NCBI GenBank assembly: GCA_002914805.1
Contig: JXTB01000195.1
Coordinates: forward strand, 551,149-615,148
From: Parasponia andersonii
Lineage: Eukaryota; Streptophyta; Magnoliopsida; Rosales; Cannabaceae
Length of the DNA: 64,000 bases
Reading direction: 5' to 3'
Position numbers and translations under genes: made by a program. Shown here piece by piece: positions 1-10,569 of the stretch (its first letter is position 1; each line of letters begins with the position of its first letter). Below the pieces are notes generated by a model. It did not search any database, had not been told where the DNA came from, and saw only the letters and a program-made list of their open reading frames with translations.

Positions 1-2660
1 AAAACCTATGGATAGGTAAAAAAAAATTACCTGATGGATTGGCAACCTAAATATATATATATATATATATATATCTCAATTTAATTTTGCCCGAATTGAA
101 TTTTTTTATTTTTGATAATTTTGAGTTTTTTTAGTTTTGTATTAATATTTTCCAATCCGACCGTTAGATCGTAAAATAAACTTTATATTTGTGATATATT
201 CGTGAAAATAAGAAGTTTGATATATATATTGACTATGTTTAGTGATAGGCACAAACAAAATCTAATAGCTCAGATTTGTCTAATTTTGTGTGTCACGGTG
301 TTGAGTTTCGACCCGAGTTTAAATTAGTCAAGTCATATATCTAAGCTAGCTAAATTGGGTACTAGAAATTTAGTAGAGATATTCGTTTCTCCATTCGAGG
401 TCCCGTTGGAAAATCGAATTTTTAAACCAATTGATTAAAAGTTCGAAAACGATGTATGACCTTCCAAACGACACCCAAACGACGCCAGACGTCCTCTATA
501 GCACTATAATGTTATTTAGACACTCGATTGAGATAGGGTTTAATTACCTGATTTTTATGTCTGTGTTGGATTTAATTGCATTAAAATTTATTTATAAAAA
601 ATCGTGAATAAAACAACATTTTTAATGAACTGTTTCGAAATGGCACAAATTCCATTTAATGAGATCAAAAAACAAATTTTGATATATAATTTCGCTATGT
701 TTCGAAATAGCACAAATTCTGAGGCTCATAAATAATCTCGTTTGCATTGGGCCTGGATTCGGTACGAGCCCGAATTAGCCAGACTATATATTTAATCCAG
801 CATATTTTGGTACTCTAAATTCAGTGATGAAGTCCGTTTCACGATCTAAATCTCCGATTGAAAATCGAGTTTTCAAACTTATCGATCAAAAGTTCGAAAA
901 TGACGTCCGACCTTCCAAACGATACCTAAATGACCCCAAACTTTCTCTATAGCTCTATAAAACTATTTGGACACTCAATTGAGGTAAAGATCCAATTATC
1001 TAGTTTTATATATGATTTACTTAAAATTTTACCTTATAACTATCTTTGTGAAAAATAATGAATTAAATAATATTTTAATGAACTATTGGAAAATTTTGGA
1101 TTATTCTAGAATTATACCATGTGAATTTCATACATCTTTATAAAATTGTGATCTTGGGTGATTTAGCAGATTTCCTACCCAATGTACAGTAAATTACAGA
1201 ATAATATCAAACGGAGTTTTAAAGTATTATTTAGTTATATTCTGCATAGTTATTATATATTTCTTGTTATATGTTGTACATACCATAGGATTACATATGA
1301 GATACATCTTAGACATTGCAGTATTATAGTAGGCGGACTAGTATACCTGCCTTCGGTGAGAGCCCGTAAACCCGCGTGGGATTTTTCTCTGATTATTCCC
1401 ATTCGGTAGGTGTAGACATTGAGTTGTTCCTCCGGTTTGGTAGACTAAATATATGGGTATTCCTACGATTTTCTAGGATAGTTATCAGGCAGAGAGTACT
1501 TAGTACATGTAATACGAGTTACTCTAGTTTGTGATGAGAAGGTGTGAGCTCATAAAATAGGTTGATTTATGATATATACAAATGTATATTTCTGGTTTTG
1601 GTTTTAAATATGTGACTACTTTGGATATTAATTATTTTATATCTAGTTTATAAATGGATTTTGGAAGAGGTATTAACTATGTAAGTTTGGTAAAATTGCA
1701 ACAATTCAAAAAAAAAATTAATTGAATTTCTACTGAGCATTCACATGCTCACCCCCCTACTTCCCCCCTTTTCAGGTATTAATTTATTTTGTGATAATTA
1801 TTTTGATAGCTTGGCAAGCATACTTGGTATATACTTACAGTTCCAATCCTCTTCATTGGTTAGTTTATACTCTGTATCAATTCTCATTTTCTAAGTCAAA
1901 ATTTATTTAGCCAATAGTAATATATTTATTGAGCAGATATATGAGGATAATTTTTTATTATTAAATAGAGTACTTGGAACATGAAGTAATTTTAGGTAAA
2001 CTATTTGAACATTGGGCCTAGGGTTTTAAATTGAATCGTTTCATTAAACTTCATGAAATAACACAAGTTTTTTTTAAATTAATTAATTAGGATTTTCGCT
2101 AAACTTAAAATGAAGAATTTCTTGGAAATTTTAAATTAGTAGATAACATGATTGTCAAATTTGCCCAATCTTGTAATTTAATTACTTTTGAGGACTAAAC
2201 CATAAATTTCAAGTGCTTTAATTTTTCTGAAATTTTAAAAACTACTATTTATCACTATTTTCATTTAAAATTACCAAAAGTCACAACTTTGGATTTTTCG
2301 GTCGTGACATAAATTTTGCTATTAAATTGAGCTCTTAAAAATAAAAATAATTTTATGTAAATTGTTTGGACATTGGATTCATTTTATTGAACTTCATGAT
2401 TTTAAATAAAAAGTTTTCAAATAAATTAAATAGAATTCCTCTAAATATTAAGTGTATATCTTCTAGAGAAATTAAAAGTAATGAGAAGATTCTTATTTTT
2501 GAATTTTGCTTATTTTAAGGACTAAAAATTAAAAATTAAAATATTAAATGTATTGAAATTTTGTAAAAATTACTGTTTATCACTCTTTCAACCTAAAATT
2601 ACTAATAATCACGGCATTACTAAAAATCACAGCATTGGATTTCGGGTTGGTAACATAAAT
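1..2660 (+). repeat. Degenerate LTR-like repeat block, copy 1
   Basis: AT-rich non-coding DNA made of decayed copies of one repeat. About 300-560 and 745-1010 are diverged tandem copies; both carry an 'AAAAGTTCGAAAA' stretch, then 'GACCTTCCAAACGA', then 'CTCTATAGC'. About 1970-2315 and 2316-2660 are tandem copies of the 3' part, ending near GTCGTGACA (2301-2309) and GGTTGGTAACA. The same sequence recurs in reverse complement at about 5845-8030. The GTGACA-type end and the CTTACTTCC/TTTTCAG-like block are typical of plant Ty3/gypsy LTRs, so an LTR origin is inferred. No coding sequence was recognised. The first ~50 bases also match the right end of the small MITE-like family described elsewhere. 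Confidence 0.55.
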
Positions 2661-2684
2661 GCTATAGTTAATTAAAGTACTTAC

Positions 2685-3520
2685 AGGCGTAAACGATTTT
2701 ATTCCAACCCCTTAGATTGCTACCACTTTCAAAGCAAGAAGGCTTGGTCGCTAAAGTATCAAGGGGAGAAGATCCTTTCTCGTCAACTTGATCAACAAGT
2801 CCTCCGTACAAGGCAAGTATCTGTAGTGCCAAATCTGCAGTGATCATTAGACCTTCTTAGCAATATAAACATGATATGTACTTAATGGGCAGATATATAT
2901 ATATATAATATTCTTATAGACGTACCATGTACTATATATATATATATATATAATATTCTTATAGACGTACCAAAGACCTCCTCGAAGATTGCACAGTGCA
3001 GAATATTCTCGCCTTGGCCTTCCTTGCGACAATAAGAATAGGCAGCCTTGGAAGTTATGCCGTCGGGGCAGATAATGGAGTGTAGGCAAAGGAAAGCCTC
3101 TTTGTGGCCATAGAGAACCGCACCGAAGAGAGGGGTCTCACCTGCGTTGTTGCGAACGCCTACAAGCGAATGATCAACTCTGGCGATGCATTCACACATT
3201 TTGACACTGCCCACGAAGGCTGCGAAATGGAGAGCGGTATGTCCTTTCTCATTCCCAATTGCGAGAACGTCTCTTGCGCTTTCGCCTTTGCCATCTCCGG
3301 AGCTTGAGCTTCTTTTTTTGATAAGATCAACTAATTCTTGGACCACTTTTACCTTGCCATCTCCAATGGCAAGGTGCAGTGCCGTGTGCCCCAACCTTGT
3401 GATCTTCTCCTTGTGAGCCTCACCATAGTTCGTGTATATTTCTTTGACACCTTCCCATTCACCTTTCATGGCTTTTTCGAACAAAACTTTCTTAGAATAG
3501 ATAGGCTGCTCTGAAGCCAT
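2685..3520 (-). CDS. Ankyrin-repeat protein gene (ITN1/ACD6-like), 3' end missing
   Basis: Two exons are visible: 2971-3520 from an ATG at 3520 (reads MASEQPIYSK), and 2685-2834. The 136-bp intron has donor G|GTACGTC and acceptor CTGCAG|AT, and joining in phase 1 gives HCAIFEEVFDLALQIL. About five ankyrin repeats are seen (GHTALHLA, GHTALHFA, GETPLFGA, ENILHCAI, GSSPLDTLA), after an N-terminal segment (LFEKAMKGEWEGVKEIY) typical of plant membrane-anchored ankyrin proteins of the ITN1/ACD6 group. Exon 2 ends at a good donor (CCT|GTAAGT), as in the family just before the PGG/transmembrane part. No such exon is recognisable in 1-2680, which is repeat DNA. The gene is therefore truncated or has a very long intron leaving the window. 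An upstream in-frame ATG at 3586 would add 22 Lys/Glu-rich residues; the ATG at 3520 fits the family better. In the family these proteins act at membranes in stress and defence signalling. Confidence 0.7.
2892..2971 (-). repeat. 45-bp tandem duplication containing the intron 5' splice site
   Basis: Two copies of GGTACGTCTATAAGAATATT followed by a (TA)n run lie in tandem, with the GTACGTC motifs at 2964-2970 and 2919-2925. The exon-proximal copy is the donor used in the reconstructed ankyrin transcript; the second copy is an identical potential donor 45 bp into the intron. Confidence 0.85.
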
Positions 3521-3646
3521 TAATGGGTATTCTTTCTTTTCTTTTCTTTCCTTTCTTTTCTCACTGCACTCTTTCGATTTTAACAATTAGAGCGATTGGA
3601 AGTAGGAAGATTATGGCGGACTGATCATCACTCAATTTGTGTATCG

Positions 3647-3656
3647 TATTTATAAA
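3647..3656 (-). promoter_or_regulatory. TATA box of the ankyrin gene
   Basis: On the minus strand TTTATAAATA lies about 130 bp upstream of the ATG at 3520, a normal core-promoter position for a plant gene. Inferred from sequence and position only. Confidence 0.5.
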
Positions 3657-3659
3657 GGA

Positions 3660-4179
3660 AAATGTTGTGATTATGATTGTGACTAAGCGATGTGTGGTAC
3701 TTACAGTGGGATCCACCTATAACATAACAGATGGCACAATCGATTACGAATGTTTTATCTGCAAGGGAACAAAAAAGGTAAAGCGAGGAGAGTATTAATT
3801 TGTACTGGTGATTGGTGGGACCTACGTCAAGTGAAAACCAAATTAAAGCAATGTGATAACGATTCTGCATGCTTTTGTGTCTTTAATTTTGAGAACAAAA
3901 GTGCTGAACTGATATTAATCCACGTAATTTTTCATATTTACTGAGTACTTGAGAATACGCTTTTAATTCACATTACAACCAAAACCTAGGCGAAAGATAA
4001 AAAATTATAAATATATATATATGACGAGTTTCCATTCACAAATTAAAAATTATTTGTAAAATAAACAGATGTCAAGGAAAATAAAATTAAAACTCATATA
4101 TACTCGATCAGCAAGAAATGTACAAAATCATAAAACATATAAGTAAATAAATAGGTGAAAAATCAAAGATACGTAACAT
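3660..4179. other. AT-rich intergenic DNA, no gene seen
   Basis: Short open frames here (for example 3750-3944) have no recognisable domain. Nothing supports a gene. Confidence 0.6.
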
Positions 4180-4397
4180 AAAGAGAGAAAAAACAGAAAA
4201 GAGAGAACTCTTAAAGTCAATCAAAAAAATGAAGAATAAAGAGTAGTGAGAAGAATAAAGAGAAAAAAAAAAACAGAAAAGAGAGAACTCTTAAAGCCAA
4301 ACAAAAAAATGAAGAATAAAGAGAGAAAAAACAGAAAAGAGAGAACTCTTAAAGCCAAACAAAAAAATGAAGAATAAAGAGTAGTGAGAAGAATAAG
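4180..4397. repeat. Purine-rich tandem repeat, three copies
   Basis: The phrase ACAGAAAAGAGAGAACTCTT followed by AAAG(C/T)CAA and AAAAAAATGAAGAATAAAGAG occurs three times (starting near 4193, 4273 and 4331). The period is uneven because the first copy carries an extra GTAGTGAGAAGAATAAAGAG. This is a local minisatellite. Its strong purine bias keeps a 70-aa minus-strand frame open by chance. Confidence 0.85.
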
Positions 4398-4399
4398 CA

Positions 4400-5319
4400 T
4401 ATGATTCGGTAATTCTTGAATTAGTAGGAAAAGATTGGAGAGGGGATTGGAAAGAAAAAAGCTTGAAGATTGTTTTAAAGAAGGGATTAATGAATGTTTT
4501 CATGTATTACGTAATCTAATAATAGTCGTTTTGCTAGATGTGCTTTTATGTCAGTCATTGGGATGCAAATAATATAAACCTTTTTTTTAATCATTTCTTT
4601 TCAGAATTCAAATTCAATCCTCTTCGATCTTTATCAAAATTGGTATCAAATTCATTGTGGAAATGAATATAATAAAGAAAACGATGGCGACAGTGCAACC
4701 TATTTTCCATTTATTCCTCTTCATTAGTTGTTCTACTTTTCTTTTCATCTTCTATTACTACCGATGGGGAAAAGCAAGATATTAGGGATTTAATACGAAT
4801 TATGTAAAGAAAAGTTAGCAACAGTTGGGAAAGCTTTCCGATAACTTCAATTCAAACGAAAGCTTTTGTTGGATTATTTCTTACAATTTTTTCAAAACGT
4901 ATATTTCTCACGACTTTATTTGTATCGTTAGAAAAACAAATTATCTGCTATTAAAAAATCATAAAACTTACAAGAATAGATTGAAGAAGAAATCTTTCCA
5001 GCGAAATAATATCTTATCATCCGATATTAGAAAATTAAATTTGGCTAAATCACGTGTAATAAACATTATTAACTATAACATTTTAAAAATAATAAAGGAA
5101 ATTCTAATTCTGTCAATTACTTAGACAATGTACATTCATAATTTTAATGACAAAATTACCCATAATTATAATTACTAAAAGGGATAATTAAGAACTGAAT
5201 ACTCCCACAATATTATGAAAGTAAGCCAACAACACTCCAGAAAAGCTTTTTTTTTTTTTTAAAAAAAGAACAAATTGGCATAAGTATGAAATTGCTTTAA
5301 TCATAGAAGGAAGTTATTT
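4400..5319. other. AT-rich intergenic DNA, no gene seen
   Basis: A 99-aa plus-strand frame at 4825-5124 is Lys/Asn/Ile-rich with no domain; it looks like chance translation of AT-rich DNA. Confidence 0.6.
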
Positions 5320-5470
5320 TTCATTCTTATAATGAGTTATATGAAAAGATGTGTATTATTAATGTTATTTCTTTCTTTTATTTTTTATAATTAAAAAATA
5401 TGCATGATAAATTTTCATTGGTCAAAATGATACTTATATGTAGGTAAAAAAAAAATACCTACTGGATTAG
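5320..5470 (+). repeat. MITE-like repeat, right part (copy B)
   Basis: Shares GATAAATTTTCATTGGTCAA, a TACTTATA-TGTAGGTAAAA stretch and TACCTACTGGATT with copies at 1-50, 36652-36853, 39731-39963 and 58691-58892. Like the others it is bordered by a (TA)n run. The left half is missing or too diverged to see. Confidence 0.6.
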
Positions 5471-5844
5471 TATATATATAATAAACAAGTTTTTTTATTG
5501 AAAGAAAAACCGTTAGGCAATGCAAAAAAAGGAATTTAATATTTTTTAGAATTAAACTGAATTCTAATTTATATATAGGTTAATATATTTATATTTATAT
5601 ATTAAGAAAAAGAAATAATATGAATATGTATTTAATATTAAATGAGTAGAATACATGAAGATGTCCCTGCACTGTGAGAAAATTGGCCTTTGCCAGGCTA
5701 AGTAAAGTTTGTCAGTGAAAAAGACATTTAACGACAAATTCTTACCTAGATTGTCGGCAAATAGCGACCTCCAAAATACGTATATATAGAGGTCTTTTGC
5801 TGATGAGCCACGCATCGGTACGGTGAACAAATGCTGACGGATCG

Positions 5845-7563
5845 GTTACGTCACAATTGGAATTTCAAAGTTATGATTTTTAGTAACTTTATGTAAAAGT
5901 AGTAATAAAGAGTAGTAATAAAATAAAGGATGATTTTTTTAAAATTCTAGAAAAATTATTACTTAAATATTCAAATTTTAGTCCTCACAAATAAGTAAAA
6001 GTCAAATTAAGAAAACCTCTCATTAATATAGATTTTTGAAGAAAATACTTCATTTAAAATTTAGAAAAATTCTAATTAATTTATTTAGAAACTTTTTGAT
6101 TAATCTTAAATTTTGATAAAAATAATTCAGTCTTAAAATTTAGGCCCAAAAATCTAAATTAATTTATATAAAATCATTTATGATTCAAAGTACTCAAATA
6201 TGTAGTATTGTTGTGCTCATACATCCACTTAGTAAGAACATTAAACTTGGCTACATATTTGAACAAGTAAATAGAATCAAATAGAATATAAACATCCACT
6301 AACAAATAGGAATAGAATTGCAGGTACAAGCCAAATAGCTTGTCAAGTCACCATAATAATTACCTCAAAAATAAATCAACACTTGAAAATGGGAGGAAGT
6401 AAGGGATTAGTACATGAATACTCAATAGAGATTCAATTACATGTTTTTGACCAATATAAATACTTACTGTCAAGATTCTGCATAGTCAGTGAAATACTTA
6501 AACAGTTTTATTGAAGTTCAATAAAAAGTATCGACCACTGTCTTAAAACAGATATCATTTTCCAAATGTTCAAATATTCCAAACCATTGTAAGTCTTAGT
6601 CTCAAAATAAATTCATTGTCCAAAGGTTCAAACATTTTAAATCATTATAAAATATGACATCAAATCCAGTACATATCTATTCAAGTATAACAAGCAGTAC
6701 AATCAATGACATATTCAGGCTACCAAAGATTAGTGACCGTAAGTGTGCAATATAATATGAGCCACCCTAAGTAGGTAACTACACATGTGTACTGTGTCCG
6801 AGTCACTTAAGTTGGAAAACACCCTAAATAGGGTACCATGAGTTCAAGCACCCTGAAAGGGATACCGTAAGTTCGTCGACTGTGTAGGTGCAATGAATAT
6901 ATGCAATGCTAAATATATGACAAGAATGAGAATATGTACCATTTTTCACAAAATTATAAAATAGACCATGTAGTGTTTTTAATTAACTAGGCTTAATTCT
7001 CAAAACTAAATTATTATTTAAATTGGATTTTATAAAAATTTTAGCAGCAAAACAACCATTTTCGTCAAAACTAATAAAATCCAATTCCTGCAAAAAATAA
7101 TTCTAAAAAAGATAATTTGGCACGCCAACCAGTGTGACGTACTTCTCAGACAACTTAAATATCAAATCATGTCAAAACATGAATAAATCATATTTTAATC
7201 AAATATTTCATAAAATTCTATATTTATTCAGAATATGTGAAAATCAAAATTAAACCAATTTAAAGATCAAGTAACTAAATTCCTACCTCAAACGAGTTAT
7301 TAGACAATACTATAGTGCTATCGAGAATATTTGATGTCGTTTTGCGTTGTGGAGAGTCGTTTTCGAACCCTCGATTGTGTGGTTTGAAATGTCGGTTTTC
7401 TAATAGAGCCTAAAGAGAAACATACACCTCAACTAAATTTCCAACACCTAAATTAGGTAGATAAAATATATAATTTGACCAATTCAAACTCGAGCGAAAA
7501 CCCACAAAATAAAACAAATCTAAGTCATCGACTTTGTTTTTCATGCCGTCACTGAACATAGTT

Positions 7564-7594
<31 letters not shown>

Positions 7595-8030
7595 CAAAAT
7601 TCCTTCTTGTTTTCACAAATGAGAGGTTTGTTTGACAGTCTAACGGCGTGATTGAAAAGTTAGTATATAAAACTAATCAAACTCAAAATTGTCAAAAACG
7701 TTAAAATCAAATCGGAAAAGTTTCGAGTTATGATATATATCATGGCGTTTTTCGTGACGAAACAAAGCTACAGAGATCGGTTTCACGGCTTGAGGTGGCC
7801 GGAAACGTTCGTGGCTTCAAATAGCCGATGGCGGCGCTGTGGACGATGGCAGCTCGCGAGACTTTAGCTAGGTGTTGCCCGAGGACTATGCTTCGACTCC
7901 GGGTGTTGGTGGCAGCTGTCGTGCACCCAAGGTAGCTCGTCGGAGCTTCGCCTGTGAACTTGGAGTCGTCGGCTGGAGGCAGAGAGAAGACACGACGGGG
8001 AAGAGAGAGAGATATATGTAAATGTAATAT
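5845..8030 (-). repeat. LTR-like repeat block, inverted copy 2
   Basis: Reverse complement of the repeat at 1-2660. The end at 5850-5854 reads TGTGACG on the minus strand, matching GTCGTGACA of copy 1. The block at about 6300-6420 reads on the minus strand CCCTTACTTCCTCCCATTTT, matching the CTTACTTCC-like block of copy 1. The 7290-7400 segment matches the GTTCGAAAACGA/CTATAGCACTATA segment. The GC-rich stretch 7780-8000 (CGTTTCCGGCCACC on minus) belongs to the same block. No coding capacity was seen. Confidence 0.55.
7567..7594. repeat. (TA)n microsatellite
   Basis: Pure AT dinucleotide run within the inverted LTR-like block. Similar runs occur near 50-74, 19627-19648, 34912-34934, 39703-39721, 59069-59092 and 62638-62665. 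Confidence 0.95.
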
Positions 8031-8300
8031 GTTTTTGTTTTTTTTGTAATGGTTAAAATACTACTAAATCACACTTAAAAAATAGGGTTTTTACAAGATA
8101 GGTTCAGTCGGCAAAAGGTGGGTTGGAAATAACTCGCAGAATTTTCCCGCGATGATATTAAAATGTTGGGGGGAAAAAATTAAGAGGTAAAATAGGAAAA
8201 AATTAAGTTGCTTTTAACGACGGAGAGTTGATAACTCATCAGTAAAGATTAGTACGTTTTACAAAAAATATGGAATAAAACGACATCTTTTTTGGTTATG

Positions 8301-8480
8301 GTTATAAAAAAACCCTAACCCTCTATTCCCCTAGCAGCCGCCGCACTCACTCATTTCTTCTCCATTGCCTCTCTCTCTCTGATCAAACCTCTTGGCCTTT
8401 CTCTATCTTCTTCCTCTCAGCCACTTGGATTCTCTCTATCATCATCCTCCGGGGTTCAAATCAACAAATCAGGTTAGCGT
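8301..8480 (+). promoter_or_regulatory. Orphan promoter/5' leader with splice donor
   Basis: TTATAAAAA at 8302-8310 runs into a telo-box (AAACCCTAA, 8310-8318), then a C/T-rich leader with GCAGCCGCCGC and many CTCT runs, and AATCAG|GTTAGC at 8472/8473, a plausible donor. This order (TATA, telo-box, pyrimidine-rich leader, leader intron) is familiar from ribosomal-protein and other translation-related plant genes. No coding exon follows within the next kilobases, so this looks like a detached 5' gene fragment or the 5' end of a decayed transposon gene. Confidence 0.4.
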
Positions 8481-8741
8481 TTATTTTTTTGTATTTGTAT
8501 ATTATATTAAATTTATTTGATTTCTAATGGTGGATTTGGTGGATTTTTAGGGATTTGTTGGATTTGGTTTAGCTTTTCGGCTTTGGGTGTATATTGTGGG
8601 ATTCGTTTGGCCTTTTGGGGTTTGGATGTTTGGTGTTTGGCCTTTCGGGTTTGGCATAATCAGGTTACATTTCGGATTGGTTTTGGATTTTGATTCGGAT
8701 TGGTTATTTGGTATGGATTTCTGATTATTGTTTTTTTTTTT

Positions 8742-9230
8742 TTTTTTTGATAATTTTGATGGATTAGCTTTGGATTTTGATTTGACATTAGTTGACTTGT
8801 ACAATTTTTTATGTAATTTTTTTGGGGTTATTTTGTGACTGATTATTTCTGTTTAGGATTTTTTCTATTTGGAGGATTATTTTTGGTTTTTGTTTCTATT
8901 TGGAGGATTATTTCTGTTTCTGTTTGGGATTATTTTTGGGTTTGGGTTGTTATTTCTGGGTTTATTTCTGTTTCTTGTTTATTTTTTTGATAATTTTAAT
9001 GGATTGGCTTTGGATTTTGATTCAGCATTGGTTGATTTGTATAATTTTTTATGGAATTTTTATGTAATTTTTCGGGGTTATTTTCTGACTGATTATTTCT
9101 GTTCGGGATTTTTTCTTTTTAGAGGATTATTTTGGTTGGTGTTTTGAGGATTATTTCTGTTTTTGTTTCTGTTTGGGATTATTTCTGGGTTTGGGTTGTT
9201 ATTTCTAGGTTTATTTCTGTTTCTATTTTA
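8742..9230 (+). repeat. ~240-bp tandem duplication, T/G-rich
   Basis: Two copies start at TTTTTTTGATAATTTT (about 8742 and 8983), each followed by ATGGATT(A/G)GCTTTGGATT, GGTTATTTT(G/C)TGACTGA and repeated GATTATTTCTGTTT phrases. Within each copy the shorter GGATTATTTCTGTTT-like unit repeats again. The duplicated tract lies in the intron-like region downstream of the orphan leader. Confidence 0.8.
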
Positions 9231-10569
9231 TTGTTATTGTTATTCTGGTTTTGGATTTGTGTCTATGTTGGGTATTTTTCTTAATTTTTAATACAAATGG
9301 GAATTGTTAAAATTGTGAATTTTTGGCTATTTGGTTCATTGGCTCTGTTTTAGTTTGGTTTTGATTTATGTGGCCTTTTGATTTATTGTGTCCGACTGTT
9401 TCTGGGCTTCTAAATTTGTAATAATTGAGCTAAGAAAATAATCAAACATCCGTGAAAGATTGTAGAAGCTAAAATCTACAATTTATCATTTTTAAAGGGT
9501 CTATGATCATTTGTGAGCATTAAGTACGAAATAAGTAAGAGGAAAAAAATATGGTTGTCAAATTAGGTTAAATTATATTAAGTTCATGAGAGTTGCCTAC
9601 ATCTACAAAGGATCAAACCTAAACGTAGTTTTAAATTCATAAAAAAAGTGTAATAAGTCAAAATGTTCCAAGTAGAATAATTATAATTGAATAAAATTGT
9701 TCCAGGGGCGCTTAGAGCCTTCTACATACATGGAGAATATGTTTATATGTAGGAAAATATGATAATTGATTTTTGAAGGGTTCCTCAATCCTCATATACT
9801 AATTTTTGTAAACCAATAATTGATCATATATAAATTGTGAATGGAAATATTGTCGGAATAGGAAAAAAATTAAAAAAGTTACCTTAGATGTTCTTTAATC
9901 AGGACAAAGGTTATTACACCTTCTAAAAAAACTTAAGTGGAGATTCGGTTTGTACCACAATTATATATACTACCATTCGCAAAGACTTATCAAGGATGAC
10001 TTATCAAGGATATATATAGAGAATAATGATAATGAAGAAAAGTTCTCAGTAACGGAGGAAAGGAAACATATTCTAGAACTCTAAGAAAACTACATATGTT
10101 GATGATATACAAGAATGTATGTAAAAAGTATAAATATATATTATATAAATAATTGTGCTTTTCTTATTAAATAATAATTTGAATAGTTATATCAAAATAA
10201 TTTACTTAATACATGTCCAACTTTTACTAAAAACTGTATTTTGAGCATTTCACTGTTAAATTATTTAGAAAAGTAAAATTACTTAGAGAACAGAGATTAG
10301 TATTAATGACTAAAATATTTAGAAAGGTTCTCAAAATAATATAAACATAGGATAATAACGTAAATATGCTAAACAATTATGTTATTATTGACTTTTGAAA
10401 GAGAAAATTAGGTGTGTATAAAAATTATGGATATCACAAAAGAAACTTTCGGTTGCAAAGGCCATAAAGCTCCCAAGCCTAAAGGAGCAAAAGAAGCCGA
10501 CTGGGTTTCTTTTATTAAATAAACTGGCTTTTAATAATTATGAGAGTTCATTTACCAATAATGGTTGAG
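9231..10569. other. AT-rich intergenic DNA, no gene seen
   Basis: No open frame with a recognisable domain, no RNA gene and no repeat structure was identified. Confidence 0.55.

Noticed and set aside
4638-4660. TTGGTATCAAATTC as a second primer-binding site
   Set aside because: Weak match, no LTR or coding domain nearby.
4825-5124. 99-aa ORF as a small gene
   Set aside because: Low-complexity Lys/Asn/Ile composition in AT-rich DNA, no domain, no promoter or splice context.
8547-9147. Minus-strand Lys/Pro-rich and plus-strand Phe/Leu-rich ORFs
   Set aside because: Both are translations of the T/G-rich tandem duplication.
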